Positions 9,330-19,518 of a DNA stretch of 64,000 nucleotides are shown in pieces. The notes beneath the pieces are model-generated. The model had not been told where the DNA came from and made no database searches. It saw only the letters and a list, made by a program, of their open reading frames with translations. Position 1 is the stretch's first letter; the number at the start of each line of letters is the position of its first letter. The translations under genes were made by a program, and so were the position numbers. This DNA is from Strigamia acuminata (lineage: Eukaryota; Arthropoda; Chilopoda; Geophilomorpha; Linotaeniidae): the NCBI GenBank assembly GCA_949358305.1, contig OX442314.1, positions 54,507,369-54,571,368 of the forward strand. Direction: 5' to 3'.

Positions 9330-11294
9330 TCGATGTCGACAGTAAAGGGAAAGTTATCTGTACCATTTGCAATTGCACTTAGCACTTCGATGCGCCGCAC
9401 GGAATGCAAACAGTCAAGCGCCACGTGGAGAGCGGAACCCATATATACGGCTTAAGGGGCACGGAACTAGGCAGATGATGCTTACGAATGTGCTAGAATC
9501 ATCTCAAGATTCAAAGCGCAACAAATTCAATCTACGATTGACAGAAGCGTTTGTCTCGGCTAACATTCCTCTTTACAAATTGGATCATCCCTGTAGGGTT
9601 TTCACTGAATTTGTAATATTTGATTGTTTGTTTCCATTGTTCACGTGTTTTTCTAATAGGTGCAATAGCGTGTCATATTTTGTGCCCATGTAAATGATCA
9701 TCTGATTCTGACTTTTAACCCATACACGTGTTACGGTATCGCAGATGATCATATATCCTTAACAACACGCACTTGTTTGTCGTCTGCTCTAATGAGCATG
9801 TGTTGTTTGTTTGTTTTGACTGGTTTATCAGTTAACATTGTCAGTCTTATTTTTATTTTGTAAAGAATAAACCAATGTATCAAAAGCATTGATTTATTCT
9901 ATCATTAAATCGCTTTGGAATCACCGAGGGAAAATAGCCTCGAAGTGTACTTTTATCGCCTTTTATGTTTTTCGACATTAAAAAACATGGCGGTCGCTAT
10001 GTCCGATATGCCACACCAGTTTAACTACGTTTCGACTCTTTATTCCACAAGTTTAGGCCGGGAAAACATCCCCAGCCGATCAACGATCGAGAACAGTCAC
10101 GTCCAGAAAGTTTACGAAGCATGCATCAACCGCGTTAGGGAGCATATCGGTGACTCGCCTATTTATTTAATTGTCGACGAGACTCAAGGTGTCAAGAGCC
10201 GCAAAGTTCTAAATTGTCTAGTGGGGAAGTTTGACAGTGTTTACTCAAAACCGATGCTACCGACTACTAAATTAATCACGAAGGCCGATTCAAAGTGTGT
10301 GTCGCAGGAAATAATGAATTCCCTCGTCTTCCTGTGGTCTGGTCCAGTACATTAAGATCGGCTGTGGCTAATACTCAGTGACCAAGCGGCATATATGCTC
10401 CTTGCCGTGAAACTGCTGAAGGACTTGTTTCCAAACCTCAAGCATGTCACTTGTCTGGCACATGCATTTAGTCTTTTGTGCGAAAAGATCAGAGGCGAAA
10501 ACGAATCGTTGGACTTATTTATTGCAAGCATGAAGCGTCTTTTTTGCAACAGCAATTACAGGAAGCAGTTATTTACAGAAACAACTGGGCTTCCTCTGCC
10601 ACCAACGCCAGTGTTAACAAGGTGGGCTACCTGGTTAACCCTTCCAACCCGTAAGAATTGGCCTCCCATCTCTCCCTAAGATGGGCATTATTTGACCCAG
10701 ATTCTGCGCATGCGCAAAATCCGGGTCTTAAAGATTTCCGAAGGAATTTGGCCAACACGTGTGATTTTGACAACAACAAAGATGGCCGCCGCAACACCTG
10801 GTGGCAATGATTGACATTAGCGGAGCCTGCTGATGATCATGATTTATGTCCTTTGGACTCCTAAGATGGGTCTTTTTTGACCCAGTCAAACTTTGAGTTC
10901 AAATTATAGAAAAAATTAAAAAATTAAAAAAGTTTCAACTGTGGTATAGTGTCTAGTGATGTTTCAAAAGAATAGTCAGCAAAAATCAGAAGAAAAAAAT
11001 AATTATTTCTTATAAAAATAATGATTTTTTTAAAACAGGGTCACAAAATGACCCATCTCAGGGTTGGAAGGGTTAAACACGACGCTTTATTATCATGAGC
11101 ATTTCGAGAAAGTGTCGGCTTTCATAGACAAGCTTGATTCAAATTGTTCCGGCGCATGTACAGCCAAGAAATTAATTCTGTCCATCGAACTGCAGAATCA
11201 ACTGATCGTAATTGATCAATTCAAGTGGTTGCCGTACTCAATCAAGAGATTGGAAGAACAAGGTGCAAAGAAACAAGTACTAAGAGACTCTTAG
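9330..11294 (+). pseudogene. hAT/CGGBP1-like transposase-derived pseudogene
   Basis: Pieces in order: a BED-type C2H2 finger (CTICNC, then TVKRHVESGTH, about 9350-9441, one in-frame TAG); NKFNLRLTEAFVSANIPLYKLDHP (about 9523-9595); a 300-bp interruption; then IPSRSTIENSHVQKVYE and YLIVDETQGVKSRKVLNC (9915-10355); and TCLAHAFSLLCEK, LTRWATWL (10395-10640). The frame is cut by a MITE at 10639-11072 and resumes exactly after it (ORF from 11064). The finger-linker-RNase H order is that of hAT transposases and the domesticated CGGBP1-like family. Several stops make it dead. It lies between the two halves of the R1-like LINE. Confidence 0.65.
10639..11072. mobile_element. piggyBac-like MITE, TTAA target
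   Basis: A 434-bp insertion flanked by TTAA (10635-10638 and 11073-11076). Its ends are perfect inverted repeats CCCTTCCAACCC and GGGTTGGAAGGG. A CCC-initial TIR with a TTAA duplication is the piggyBac signature. Inside, CCTAAGATGGG...TTTGACCCAG occurs twice, with an inverted counterpart near 11041. It has no coding capacity. Removing it with one TTAA restores the hAT-like reading frame (WATWL to NTTLYYHEH), which confirms both borders. Confidence 0.88.
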
Positions 11295-12420
11295 TGACCA
11301 TTCAATCATCTGCTTCACCCTCTCTACGGAGAATGGGGAGGATAATGCCCTATCATATCCTTACGGGTCGCCACCACCACCGTAAACCCATCACCCTTTC
11401 TTCCATCTTGGGAGAATCGAATCACGACCTTCCACTTCCGCCTTCTCCATACTTACTTTCCCAGGGATTCGCATTCAACGTTGCCTGGCACACCAAACTC
11501 AGAGAGAAACTGAGAAACGCCGGAGTACCCGTTAACCTGTATTGGACCGTGAGTTCCTTCCTTGATCAGAGAGTAGCATCTTCAGGCCCCTGTCGGACAG
11601 ATGCAGATATTGGATGCCCTTAGGGCTCATCACTAGCGCCTACACTATAGAACATCCTTATGAATAATTGGTTTTTTTGTGGGAAGACATGAGTGACCTG
11701 GATGCTATGGCGCTATTGGCACAGGCCTTTGCAGACGATAGTTTAGTGGCCATCTTGGCGGGCTCACTGAGGGACTTGGAGACACTTTAGACCACCTGCT
11801 GGACTCGAATTGAGAGATTGGCCAATTCAAACAGACTTACCTTCTCGGCCCAAAAGACACAGGCCGTTCATTGGACCAGAAAAACGGGCTGTCGCCCTCC
11901 ACGACTAACAATGGGGCCAGATAATATCGTCGTTCCCCCAACTGCTAAATCCCTTGGAGTTATCGTGGATGACCACTTACCGTGGTTGCCACGTATGAAT
12001 GATGTTAGGAGGAAAGTGGAAACCATAGGACGTCGTTTGTTCCTGGTGGCAGGTGCAAGATGGGGTCTCGCGAGGAGTGCCAGAGTAATTATCTTCAGGA
12101 GAGCAATACTCCCTATGATTCTATATGCAGCAGAGGTCTGGGGGCACAGGGCGGCCTTCTCACATTCCGTCAGGAGACTGGAAGCCGCCGCCCGAAGTTT
12201 TCTACTGACTATCACAGGGGCTCACCATACGGTATCAGCTAGAGCCCTTAATGTGCTAGCGAACTGTCCGCCCGACGAGTCACTCCACCCGTCATTTCCA
12301 ATATTGACGGTTGAAAAAAACTGGACGACCTTCCCGGAACCGGGTGAGCAGTACTTCTATACAGACGGTTCTAAAGCGGATGGCTCGGTGGGGTCGGCTT
12401 TTGTCTGTTTAACGGGAGAT
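11295..12420 (+). pseudogene. R1-like LINE ORF2, reverse transcriptase C-terminal part and RNase H start
   Basis: Fragments in two to three frames. AFNVAWHTKLREKL and GCP/GSSLAPTL lie at about 11467-11645. QAFADDSLVAIL (the A/YxDD catalytic motif) is at about 11722-11757. RLTFSAQKTQAVHW and SLGVIVDDHLPWL follow at 11830-11985, then the RT-thumb region ILPMILYAAEVWGHRA. YTDGSKADGSVGSAFV (about 12359-12406) is the start of RNase H with its catalytic Asp. The order and wording fit the R1/I group. Stops and frameshifts make it inactive. It breaks off at an AT microsatellite near 12.42 kb. Confidence 0.75.
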
Positions 12421-12424
12421 GGTG

Positions 12425-12489
12425 ATTTTTCATATATATTTTATATTATATTATATTATATTATTTATATATTATTTTATATTATATTT
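12425..12489. repeat. AT-rich microsatellite (TATAT/TATTA)
   Basis: A short run of TATATTATAT-type sequence at the junction between the broken LINE and dispersed repeat copy A. Confidence 0.8.
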
Positions 12490-13850
12490 TTCATTTCGGA
12501 ATGCGGGCTTGCAATACAGTCATGTAAATGCCACATTCATGTGGAAATGCGAGCTTGCAAAGAATTTTAGAGTGCAGTCAGAATTGACAGAACAAAAAAA
12601 TAATGTGCTTTGAGAAGTTTAAAAAGCAGCTTGAAGTGAAAAACATTTATAATATTTTTGAAGCAGCTGTTAGAGAGTCTACTGGGCCAAGTGTGACAAA
12701 AATCTCATTTTATAAAAGCATATGTAAATGCTACTTTACAACAAGAGCACATGCCAAATGCATGATGCTTATACTAAAATTTCGAGAACAAAATAAGGCT
12801 CAAAGAAATGGACGACCATTTAGAAAATCATTTAACAAAATCTGCATAAAAACCTAATTTGAAAAAAAATTGCACAAATGAGTTTGAAGTGAAAGCAGGA
12901 GTATATTAGGTCAAAACTCTTGAAAATGATACATTCATTTCGGAATGCGGGCTTGCAATACAATCTTGTAAATGCCACATTTATGTAGGAATACGGGCTT
13001 ACAATACAGTCGTGTAAATGCTACATTTATGTGGGAATGCAGGCTTACAATACAGTCATATAAACGCCACATTCATGTGGAAATGCGAGCTTGCAAAGAA
13101 TTTTAGAGTGCAGTCAGAATTGACAGAAATTAGCAAATGACCAGAGCTCTCTTCTGGTTTCACTGTGACTAAATCTAGTCATCAGTTTATCCAGGAGTGA
13201 CCGCGAGGAGGTAGAGAGTTGGATTTTACACCCCCGAATTTAATACACTCAACGAAATTGCTCGAGATTTTGTATTGAATTTCACCCAACAAATAAATAA
13301 AATTTAAAACAATTTAGAGCCATTTTTTTTAAAAACAATACAAAGAAACGACCAGTAAATGTATCAAATAAATACCGGTATGAAGATTTTGAGGTTTTGT
13401 ACTTCAAAATTCTTTAAAATACGAAACTGGTCAGACAAATTGAAATCAGAAATGCATCGGTAATAAAAATACTCGCACTGTAATTGAATAAAAGCGATAC
13501 AAATTATTGAAATAACCGTTCGAGAAAGCCACCAAAACTTACGTTCCTCCGCGCCGAACCTCCATTGTGATGAATGTGTATACGGGGTTCACATTTCGGG
13601 AGACACGAGTTTCTGAATAGAGAAACAATCCTGATGTTAACCGACAAATCTTTTGGATTTAAGCTTTTCGACAGCTAATATGTGATATTCAAAAATGAAA
13701 CTCTTAGAAATAAAATGTACTCACAATTTGCAATAAATATACTTGTCTAAGGTCTAATTCCTGATCGTCTTGTGTTTAAGCGGGCGCACACACGAGTCAT
13801 CTTTTCGTTTCGCTCATGTGTGATGAACTCGGTCTTTAGAAAACCTGACG
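12490..13850 (+). repeat. Dispersed family X, copy A (longest copy)
   Basis: Order: a partial 46-bp subrepeat block (12491-12590); a relic open frame 12603-12857 (KKQLEVKNIYNIFEA, CKCYFTTRAHAK, KAQRNGRPF); three and a half 46-bp subrepeats (GGAATGCGGGCTTGCAATAC plus ATGTAAATGCCACATT, 12935-13120); a 110-bp conserved module with hairpins ACCAGA/TCTGGT and GACTA/TAGTC (13140-13245); and about 600 bp of unique-looking tail ending near CTTTAGAAAACCTGACGTAA (13834-13853). Copies B (27.7 kb), C (53.9 kb), D (62.7 kb) and a fragment at 16.5 kb share this order. No known superfamily is recognised. Confidence 0.8.
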
Positions 13851-14224
13851 TAAAAACTCCCTCGACGAACGTCATTCAATCTCACTAGAAAAGCACCTCC
13901 TGGATGTTGGTTTCTTAGTTACCCAAAAAAATTGTATTTTTCCTGGATGTCAGAAAACATTCTTTCATGTCACAAAATTAACTTTACATTTGACACTAAA
14001 ATACATAACAGTGACCTTAAATTTAACTGCCTGCATGATTTTTAAATTTGGAAAGAAAAGATGGAAACTAACACAAATTCTTATTTTAGCCAACTATGGC
14101 GGCAAACACATTTGTGTGTTGGTTTGCACAACAAATTGCACAGAATAAACCATTATTACAAAATTTCCAATACACAAAATTTTCGTTACTTAATTTATAA
14201 ATCTATAACTGGAAATTGCATAGA
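13851..14224. other. Intergenic DNA
   Basis: AT-rich; a 69-codon open frame from 14061 leads into the PHD-like fragment and may be part of it. Confidence 0.4.
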
Positions 14225-14412
14225 AAGAAATATTGTTTCAATTGAGGACTGTGGCATTTGTAAAGTCTGATGATTTAAAAAGTAATAAGTCCAACCATGA
14301 TGACTGGGTGAGTTGTGATCAATGTGGTCAATGGTTTCATTGCATTTGTGCGAATTTAAGAATAAAGGTAGCAAAAGGGAACAGTTTACTTCTGTTTGTA
14401 GTTAAAAATAAG
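14225..14412 (+). pseudogene. PHD-finger fragment
   Basis: Across one frameshift the DNA encodes EDCGICK (end of the frame at 14270) and then DDWVSCDQCGQWFHCICANL (14296-14355). Together they make the CxxC ... WxxCDxCxxWFHxxC core of a PHD zinc finger. The third zinc pair would again need a frameshift (TSVCS near 14388). PHD fingers of this style occur at the C-terminus of many transposase-derived proteins as well as chromatin factors. The frameshifts and the missing rest mark a pseudogene. Confidence 0.55.
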
Positions 14413-14621
14413 TAAAGATTTGGAAGCTTACGGTATATTCGCTAAAAGCAGAAAGCAGGGCTTTCCAAATCTTAATTTTAAATATTATTTAATCTGTTAA
14501 TGTATTTTAGCATTATTGTATACTCTAGTGATACATGGAGTTATTTGAAGTATTGTCTTTTGTAGTTTTATTCCTTTTTTTCTTACTTAAAAATTTCTGA
14601 GAAGAGATATTTTTTCTTTAA
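14413..14621 (+). repeat. Dispersed repeat, copy 2 (of 4971-5280)
   Basis: Near-identical to 4970-5112 over about 145 bp (from AGATTTGGAAGCTTACGGTA onward), then running into a 20-bp array. Confidence 0.75.
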
Positions 14622-15040
14622 AAAATGAATTATTTTGACCTAAAATGAATTATTTTGACCAAAAATGAATTATTTTGACCAAAAATGAATTATTTTGACC
14701 AAAAATGAATTATTTTGACCAAAAATGAATTATTTTGACCAAAAATGAATTATTTTGACCAAAAATGAAATATTTTGACCAAAAATGAAATATTTTGACC
14801 AAAAATAAAATATTTTGACTAAAAATAAAATATTTTGGCCTAAAATAAAATATTTTGACCAAAAATAAAATATTTTGGCCTAAAATGAAATATTTTGACC
14901 AAAAATAAAATATTTTGGCCTATAAAATGAAATATTTTGGCCTAAAATAAAATATTTTGGCTTAAAATGAAATATTCTGACCAAAAATGAAATATTTTGG
15001 CCAAAAACGAATTATTTTGGCTAAAAATAAATTATTTGAA
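14622..15040. repeat. 20-bp minisatellite, about 21 copies
   Basis: Tandem copies of AAAAATGAATTATTTTGACC. They are nearly uniform at the left (first seven units) and progressively mutated to the right (GAAATATTTTGGCC, TAAAATATTTTGGCC). It directly continues the dispersed repeat copy that precedes it. Confidence 0.93.
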
Positions 15041-15471
15041 TGCTTTTAGCTAGTAAATAGTTATTTTTAGTGCACATCAACTTATCGCAGGAACATTCAC
15101 ATCTGGTGTTTATAAATTTAAAGTTTGAAGCTGTAATTTGAAGTTGTAGGTAATATAAAAAGAATAAATAACAAACGAATTAAGAGTTTTAAAACAAAAA
15201 AGATTGCTAAGTTTTCGTGCTTTTCGCACACGTGGGCGACCCCGTTGATGGCGCGACCAACGTGAATAAGAAATAATTAAAACACCCTTCTTTTATCTTT
15301 TCCTAGAAAATTGAATCGCACTTTCCATTTTACCTCAAAAGATGGACCAAACAATGAAGAAAAAGTTTCGACCGGTCGCCTGTTTTAATTTTTTCTTTTT
15401 CTGGGTACAAAAATACAAATAATAAATAAATACATCGTTTTATTTTATTTTTCTATTATTATTTTTTTTAA
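15041..15471. other. Intergenic DNA; 3' flank of the minus-strand gene
   Basis: No ORF is supported. On the minus strand an AATAAA-type signal (TTTATT on plus near 15438-15443) lies about 30 bases past the stop of the gene at 15472-15927. Confidence 0.45.
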
Positions 15472-15927
15472 TTATCGGTACGGATTACGTCTCTTCACTG
15501 ATTCGATGATCAGAAAAAACATGGCGCCGCACACGAAAGTGCCAACTACTATCACCAGACTGAGTTTGAGCTTGCAAGAAACTATTTACATAATTAATAA
15601 AAGATAAATTTCATAGAAATTAACATCGATTTTTACGTTTTACCATCACATTCCTTGACCAACGGCTCGTTGAAAGTGGACGTAATGTTATTTTTTTTGG
15701 CCTCGCTTAAGATATCCTTACTGAAATACTCAGTTCGGTTCACCCCAGTAGCGGTTTCATTAAGTGTGTGACGTCTAATTCATAGAAAATGGAGAAAACG
15801 ATTGAAATGAGCGGCGTAGCAACAACTCAATGCCTTTACACGCGTTTTACCTTTGGTTTGGATGCTCCCACGAGTGGTGGCACGAAATCAAAACAAGAAA
15901 TATGATCAACACATTCATATTTGTCAT
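15472..15927 (-). CDS. Small three-exon gene, putative type I membrane protein (105 aa)
   Basis: Exons on minus: 15927-15851, 15774-15644 and 15581-15472. All introns are GT...AG (GTAAAA...ATTAG, 73 bp; GTAAAA...AATAG, 62 bp) and the frame is continuous across both (phases 2 and 1). The start ATG is preceded in frame by TGA four codons upstream. The product begins with a signal-peptide-like MTNMNVLIIFLVLISC. A polar ectodomain follows with three N-glycosylation sequons (NET, NRT, NIT) and a C-x3-C pair next to the membrane. Then comes one transmembrane segment (LSLVIVVGTFVCGAMFFLII) and a basic tail ending RRNPYR. No family is recognised. It is too short per exon to appear in simple ORF scans. 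Coding is inferred from splice and frame consistency. Confidence 0.7.
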
Positions 15928-16350
15928 TTTCGCATCGCATCACATCAACCGCATCTTTGAAGAAGGCACGAAATTAAAAAAACTAAATTAAAAATTAGAA
16001 AAAACGACCATTGAAATCGTGTCTTTTTTCAACACTATAGCCATCTTTTTTTTAACAAAAAATTAAGTTTGGATTTTCTAGCCGTTCCGCAAAGCAACGG
16101 CGCGGATTGTTACGCACGAAAACTTAACTCAATCATCACGGGTCGGCGCTGCGCGACAAAGAGCGGAAATTGGCGAGAAAAGGTGTCCGAATTCGTCGGT
16201 TTGATACGCGGAACCCGCCACGGTCGGAACGGGTTTGAAATGCAACACCGCGGCTCGAATTCCGCTCGAAACCGGACATGGACAAGTGAATAAACGAAAC
16301 AAAAATAGCCGACATGTGAAAAAAAAATGCAATAAAATTATTTATGATCT
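15928..16350 (-). promoter_or_regulatory. CpG-rich region upstream of the small minus-strand gene
   Basis: The stretch 16078-16270 is clearly richer in CpG than its surroundings and lies 150-350 bases upstream of the ATG at 15927. It could hold the promoter or a 5' non-coding exon. Both strands are open over about 200 bases here, so a short coding exon cannot be excluded. Confidence 0.35.
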
Positions 16351-16507
16351 AACACAGTTAGGGGTCTCTGGGAACTCAAAATTAAAAAAAAAATTATAAA
16401 TAGTAGCCTGGGTTCAAATAGTAGCTTATTTTGTTAATTTTTGTTTTTGGGTGTCATGTGGGAATTGGTTGGGGCCTGGGATAACTAGGATGTTGGGCTT
16501 TCTTGAT

Positions 16508-16640
16508 CAGCTGCAAATAAATTAATTTTAAAACAATTTAGAGCCATTTTTTTTAAAAAACAATAAAAGAAAATGACCATGTAAATGACCTCGTAAATGT
16601 ATCAAATAACTACTGGTATGAAAACCTGACGTAAAACCAA
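16508..16640 (+). repeat. Dispersed family X, deleted fragment
   Basis: Matches copy A (13290-13385) from AAACAATTTAGAGCCATTTT through the CAAATAACTACTGGTATG region, then jumps to the family's end motif GAAAACCTGACGTAAAA. The roughly 450 bp between them is deleted. Confidence 0.6.
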
Positions 16641-18140
16641 ACATGTTTTTGACCCTGGCCAAAATTATAAACTCACATAAACTAATTTGCATCGATTAAA
16701 GCCTGATAACTTCAAACTGCTCAAAACGGAGTTTCTGCTTTAGTCAATCACAGAAAATAATCGTAGTACCACAACACTGTTGCTAAAACAATGCCAAATG
16801 GTTGTGAACTTACACAAAGTAAAATTAACAAAATCTGGTTCTACCATGGAAAAGTAGAGTCCCAAAGAGCAATTGCTGCCAAGATTGGACGCTCACAAGA
16901 GACAATTAACAATTTATTGGTCTGTAGACCTGATGGTAATGTTAAAAATCGATCAGGACTGTTATCCTATTAATGTATCTTCTTACCTTTTATAACCTTA
17001 CCTTTTAGTGTAACCCACATTCTCTGAATATTACCCATAATTCTTTGTTAATAAAATCAGTTATGTTTAACCTTGGTTTAACAAAACAACATGGCGCATT
17101 TATGTCCTCTGATGAAAAACGTTTCAACCTTGATGGGCCAGATGGATGGCAATGTTACTGGCACGATTTAAGAAGCTCACCAGAGATTCAAATAAGCAGA
17201 CCACAAGGTGGCAGTTCTATAATGATTTGGTGCGGCTTTTCTGCTCTTGGAAAAACAGATATTGTCCAGCTTTTGACCGTCAGGCCACCCGTGTGACCTG
17301 CGGCACTGCCACACACCACCATACGGCCCCACGGGTCATCCCCTCTGTGGGTGATTGACCTAGCCCGGGGAGGAGGGAGTGGAGTGGTGTGGTGAGGAGT
17401 GGAGAGAGGAGTGGAGTGAGAGAATAGTGTTAGACACGGACTGAGAAGGACGTGTCTGCAGTAGCTACAGAGGAGAAGGTATTCATCAGCGACGGGACAA
17501 GACGTGTCCCGGGTGGGGCTCCGTACTCCTCACCATTCACCACGTTGATACTCAGTGCTATGGCGGATTCCATAGTGCAGCCTTCATGAGCGGATACGCG
17601 GGTTGTAGGTAAGTACGACACGAATGTTTAGTCGAACCGACCACGTCACCCATTGGGCTCACGCCCAGTGTGTGACGGGTCGGTTGCCGGTGCGGCGTGC
17701 CTTCGTGGCACCCCTGCAACGGGTAACGGGATCACCCATACCCCTAGACAACGACAATAAAGGCCAACCAACCAATATTGAGGGAGTTCTCGTTATTTAC
17801 GTGAGTATGCGTCCTAAACTAGTGTCTTCAGTCCCCTGTTTGCACTAGCGAAGACCATACCAGTCACAAGCTTAGAGGAAGGCAGAAGCCTGAAGACTAC
17901 ATTAAGTTGAAGAATGATCAACTTTTGCGTTATGGTCAGTTGTTAGGAGAGGAAAATTTCATCTACCAGCAAGACAACGCGCCATTCCATGTGTTGAAAG
18001 TAACCAGAGCCTGGTTTAAATAACACGGAATTGATTTAATGGACTGGCCATCGAAAGTCCAGACTTAAACCCAGTGGAGAATTTTTGGGGACAATTAGTT
18101 TGCATAATGTACGCCAAAGGATGTCAGTTCTTTTGTAATT
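16636..18140 (+). pseudogene. Tc3-like (Tc1/mariner) transposase relic, split by a solo LTR
   Basis: An N-terminal helix-turn-helix reads MPNGCELTQSKINKIWFYHG, then QRAIAAKIGRSQETINNLL (16791-16920). The DDE region begins at 17100 (SSDEKRFNLDGPDGW with the first catalytic Asp; SSIMIWCGFSALGK). After an LTR at 17272-17868 it resumes with FIYQQDNAPFH (second Asp) and DWPSKSPDLNPVENFWGQL (third acidic residue) up to about 18110. The wording is that of Tc3-type elements. Stops and internal loss around 16970-17045 make it dead. Sister fragments lie at 26.9 kb and 40.8 kb. Confidence 0.85.
17272..17868 (+). mobile_element. Solo LTR, family TGTGAC/GTCACA, copy 1
   Basis: A 597-bp GC-rich insert in the Tc3-like transposase, flanked by the 4-bp duplication AGCT (17268-17271 and 17869-17872). 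The ends are TTTGACC (mutated TGTGACC) and GTCACA. An AATAAA at 17756-17761 gives plus orientation. Copies lie at 60295-60887 (plus) and 49744-50318 (minus). TG...CA termini, a poly(A) signal and a 4-bp target duplication fit a Gypsy-type solo LTR. No internal region is present in the window. Confidence 0.85.
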
Positions 18141-18153
18141 TTTAGCATTCATT

Positions 18154-18312
18154 TTGAAATCAATAGCAGACATTCAGATCACTATCACGTCATATTATCA
18201 ATTCCTGCAAACAATTTTTGGAAATTTATCAGTTCAGAGTGGAGTTGTTTGTCCAAAATGCTACATGCTGTACGAGTTTAATGATTGCATTGGAAGAGAG
18301 CTAGAGAAAAGC
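18154..18312 (+). pseudogene. Possible CACTA-like transposase fragment
   Basis: The open frame from 18154 contains YYQFLQTIFGNLS and then VVCPKCYMLYEFNDCI. The VCPKC-LYEFNDC wording resembles a cysteine-containing segment of CACTA/EnSpm-like transposases of animals. It breaks off at about 18312, where copia gag sequence begins. Confidence 0.35.
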
Positions 18313-18790
18313 AGAAAAGGTGCTTTACTCAGGCAAAACCGAGGAAAGGCAGATCGACGCGGAAACTAAGTTGAGCGACGTACGCATGAAGACCAATGAT
18401 ACGATGGATAGCTAGTTGAACAGGGCACAATCAATCCAGACCAAAGCCAGGGCGGTAGGAAAGGATATCTCGAACCGCGAGATAATGCTCAACACGCCTC
18501 GTGGCCTGACGCAAAAATACGAGCTCATCGCACGGAACTTCCGCTCCAAAGCGGATGCGACAATCGAGGAATTGCGTCGAGAATTGAAATTGGAGGACCA
18601 ATGGTCGACATTCCACGGTAAAGCACCTGCGAGGGAGAATACCACGGTGGCATTCAAAGCGCAAGTGGGGAGGAATTCAGGTGGCAAGAAGTCAAAGAAT
18701 GGGTCAAAAATGGTTTGCTATGAAATTGGGAAAAGCCGCATATACCGCAGATTCTATTACCGAAGCCAAACAGCAATTACCTAGATGGCT
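18313..18790 (+). pseudogene. copia gag fragment
   Basis: Reads EKVLYSGKTEERQIDAETKL, then after a TAG continues in the frame 18416-18784 with the UBN2-type gag pattern (ISNREIMLNTPRGLTQKYEL, ATIEELRRELKLEDQ). It ends at a damaged zinc knuckle CYEIGKSRIYRRF. Pieces of the same kind of element occur at 22.2-22.68 kb and 24.43-24.56 kb. Confidence 0.65.
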
Positions 18791-19463
18791 GTTTATATTC
18801 GAATCGGGAAAAGGATTAAATGCAATTCTTGCAAACAAGAGATCGGAGCACTGCAAGATGTCGAGCAATATTCACCAGACGGTATTCTCAAGGTTGTTTT
18901 GTGTTTTAACTCAGACCTGAATACACAACCATGTGGAAATTATATTTCGTATGTAGTAAGTATTTATCATTAATCGTAATAACTTCCAATATATTAATAT
19001 TTTTTTTTACTTTTTTAAAGATTAGTAATGACAACGAATTTACTCACTTGTTAGACTTCTAAACCCCTTTTACATTTTTCTGTATAGAAATATATCTGTC
19101 CGTCTGGCCCTAAATTAAACACCAAAATAAACGAAAATAAAGTAATAAAAACATAAAAATTTTGGCCAAAATAAAGCAACAACAAACAGAATCCCACCAA
19201 AATTCGATCAAGAATGATCATTTTGGACGACTAGAGCGCCATAGCGCAAATAATACGCCACTTCCGGTTCAGGTAAAATTGTAAAATTGTAAAATTTTGT
19301 ATTATCAGCTTGTTGGCAACGGCACCCCGAGAAAAGACCGACGCAAACGACCCAGCAACCCAAAGAAATACCAAAAGTAGCGCAAATCGAGAAGACAACT
19401 ACACAACATGCTTTCGTTGTCGATCTACAAAACAATGATCACTACAACGACTGGATTCACGAC
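18791..19463. other. Intergenic or unassigned DNA
   Basis: A 62-codon open frame at 18785-18973 (CNSCKQEIG, CFNSDLNTQPCG) has no recognised family and ends near a GTAAGT donor at 18957. The remainder is AT-rich. Confidence 0.35.
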
Positions 19464-19518
19464 GGTCCGAGGGTCTCCTTACTGGCTGAGGAGGTTCCTT
19501 CCTGGCCGTACCCCGGTT
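19464..19518 (+). repeat. Inverted repeat, left arm (about 55 bp)
   Basis: Begins GGTCCGAGGGTCTCC and ends TACCCCGGTTCC. The reverse complement recurs at 21776-21830 with a few differences. The pair brackets 2.3 kb that contain the 12-bp minisatellite. Confidence 0.7.

Noticed and set aside
13140-13245. Family X module as a spliceosomal snRNA or spliced-leader RNA gene
   Set aside because: No match to remembered U1, U2, U5 or U6 core words and no Sm site plus donor arrangement; kept only as a structured module.
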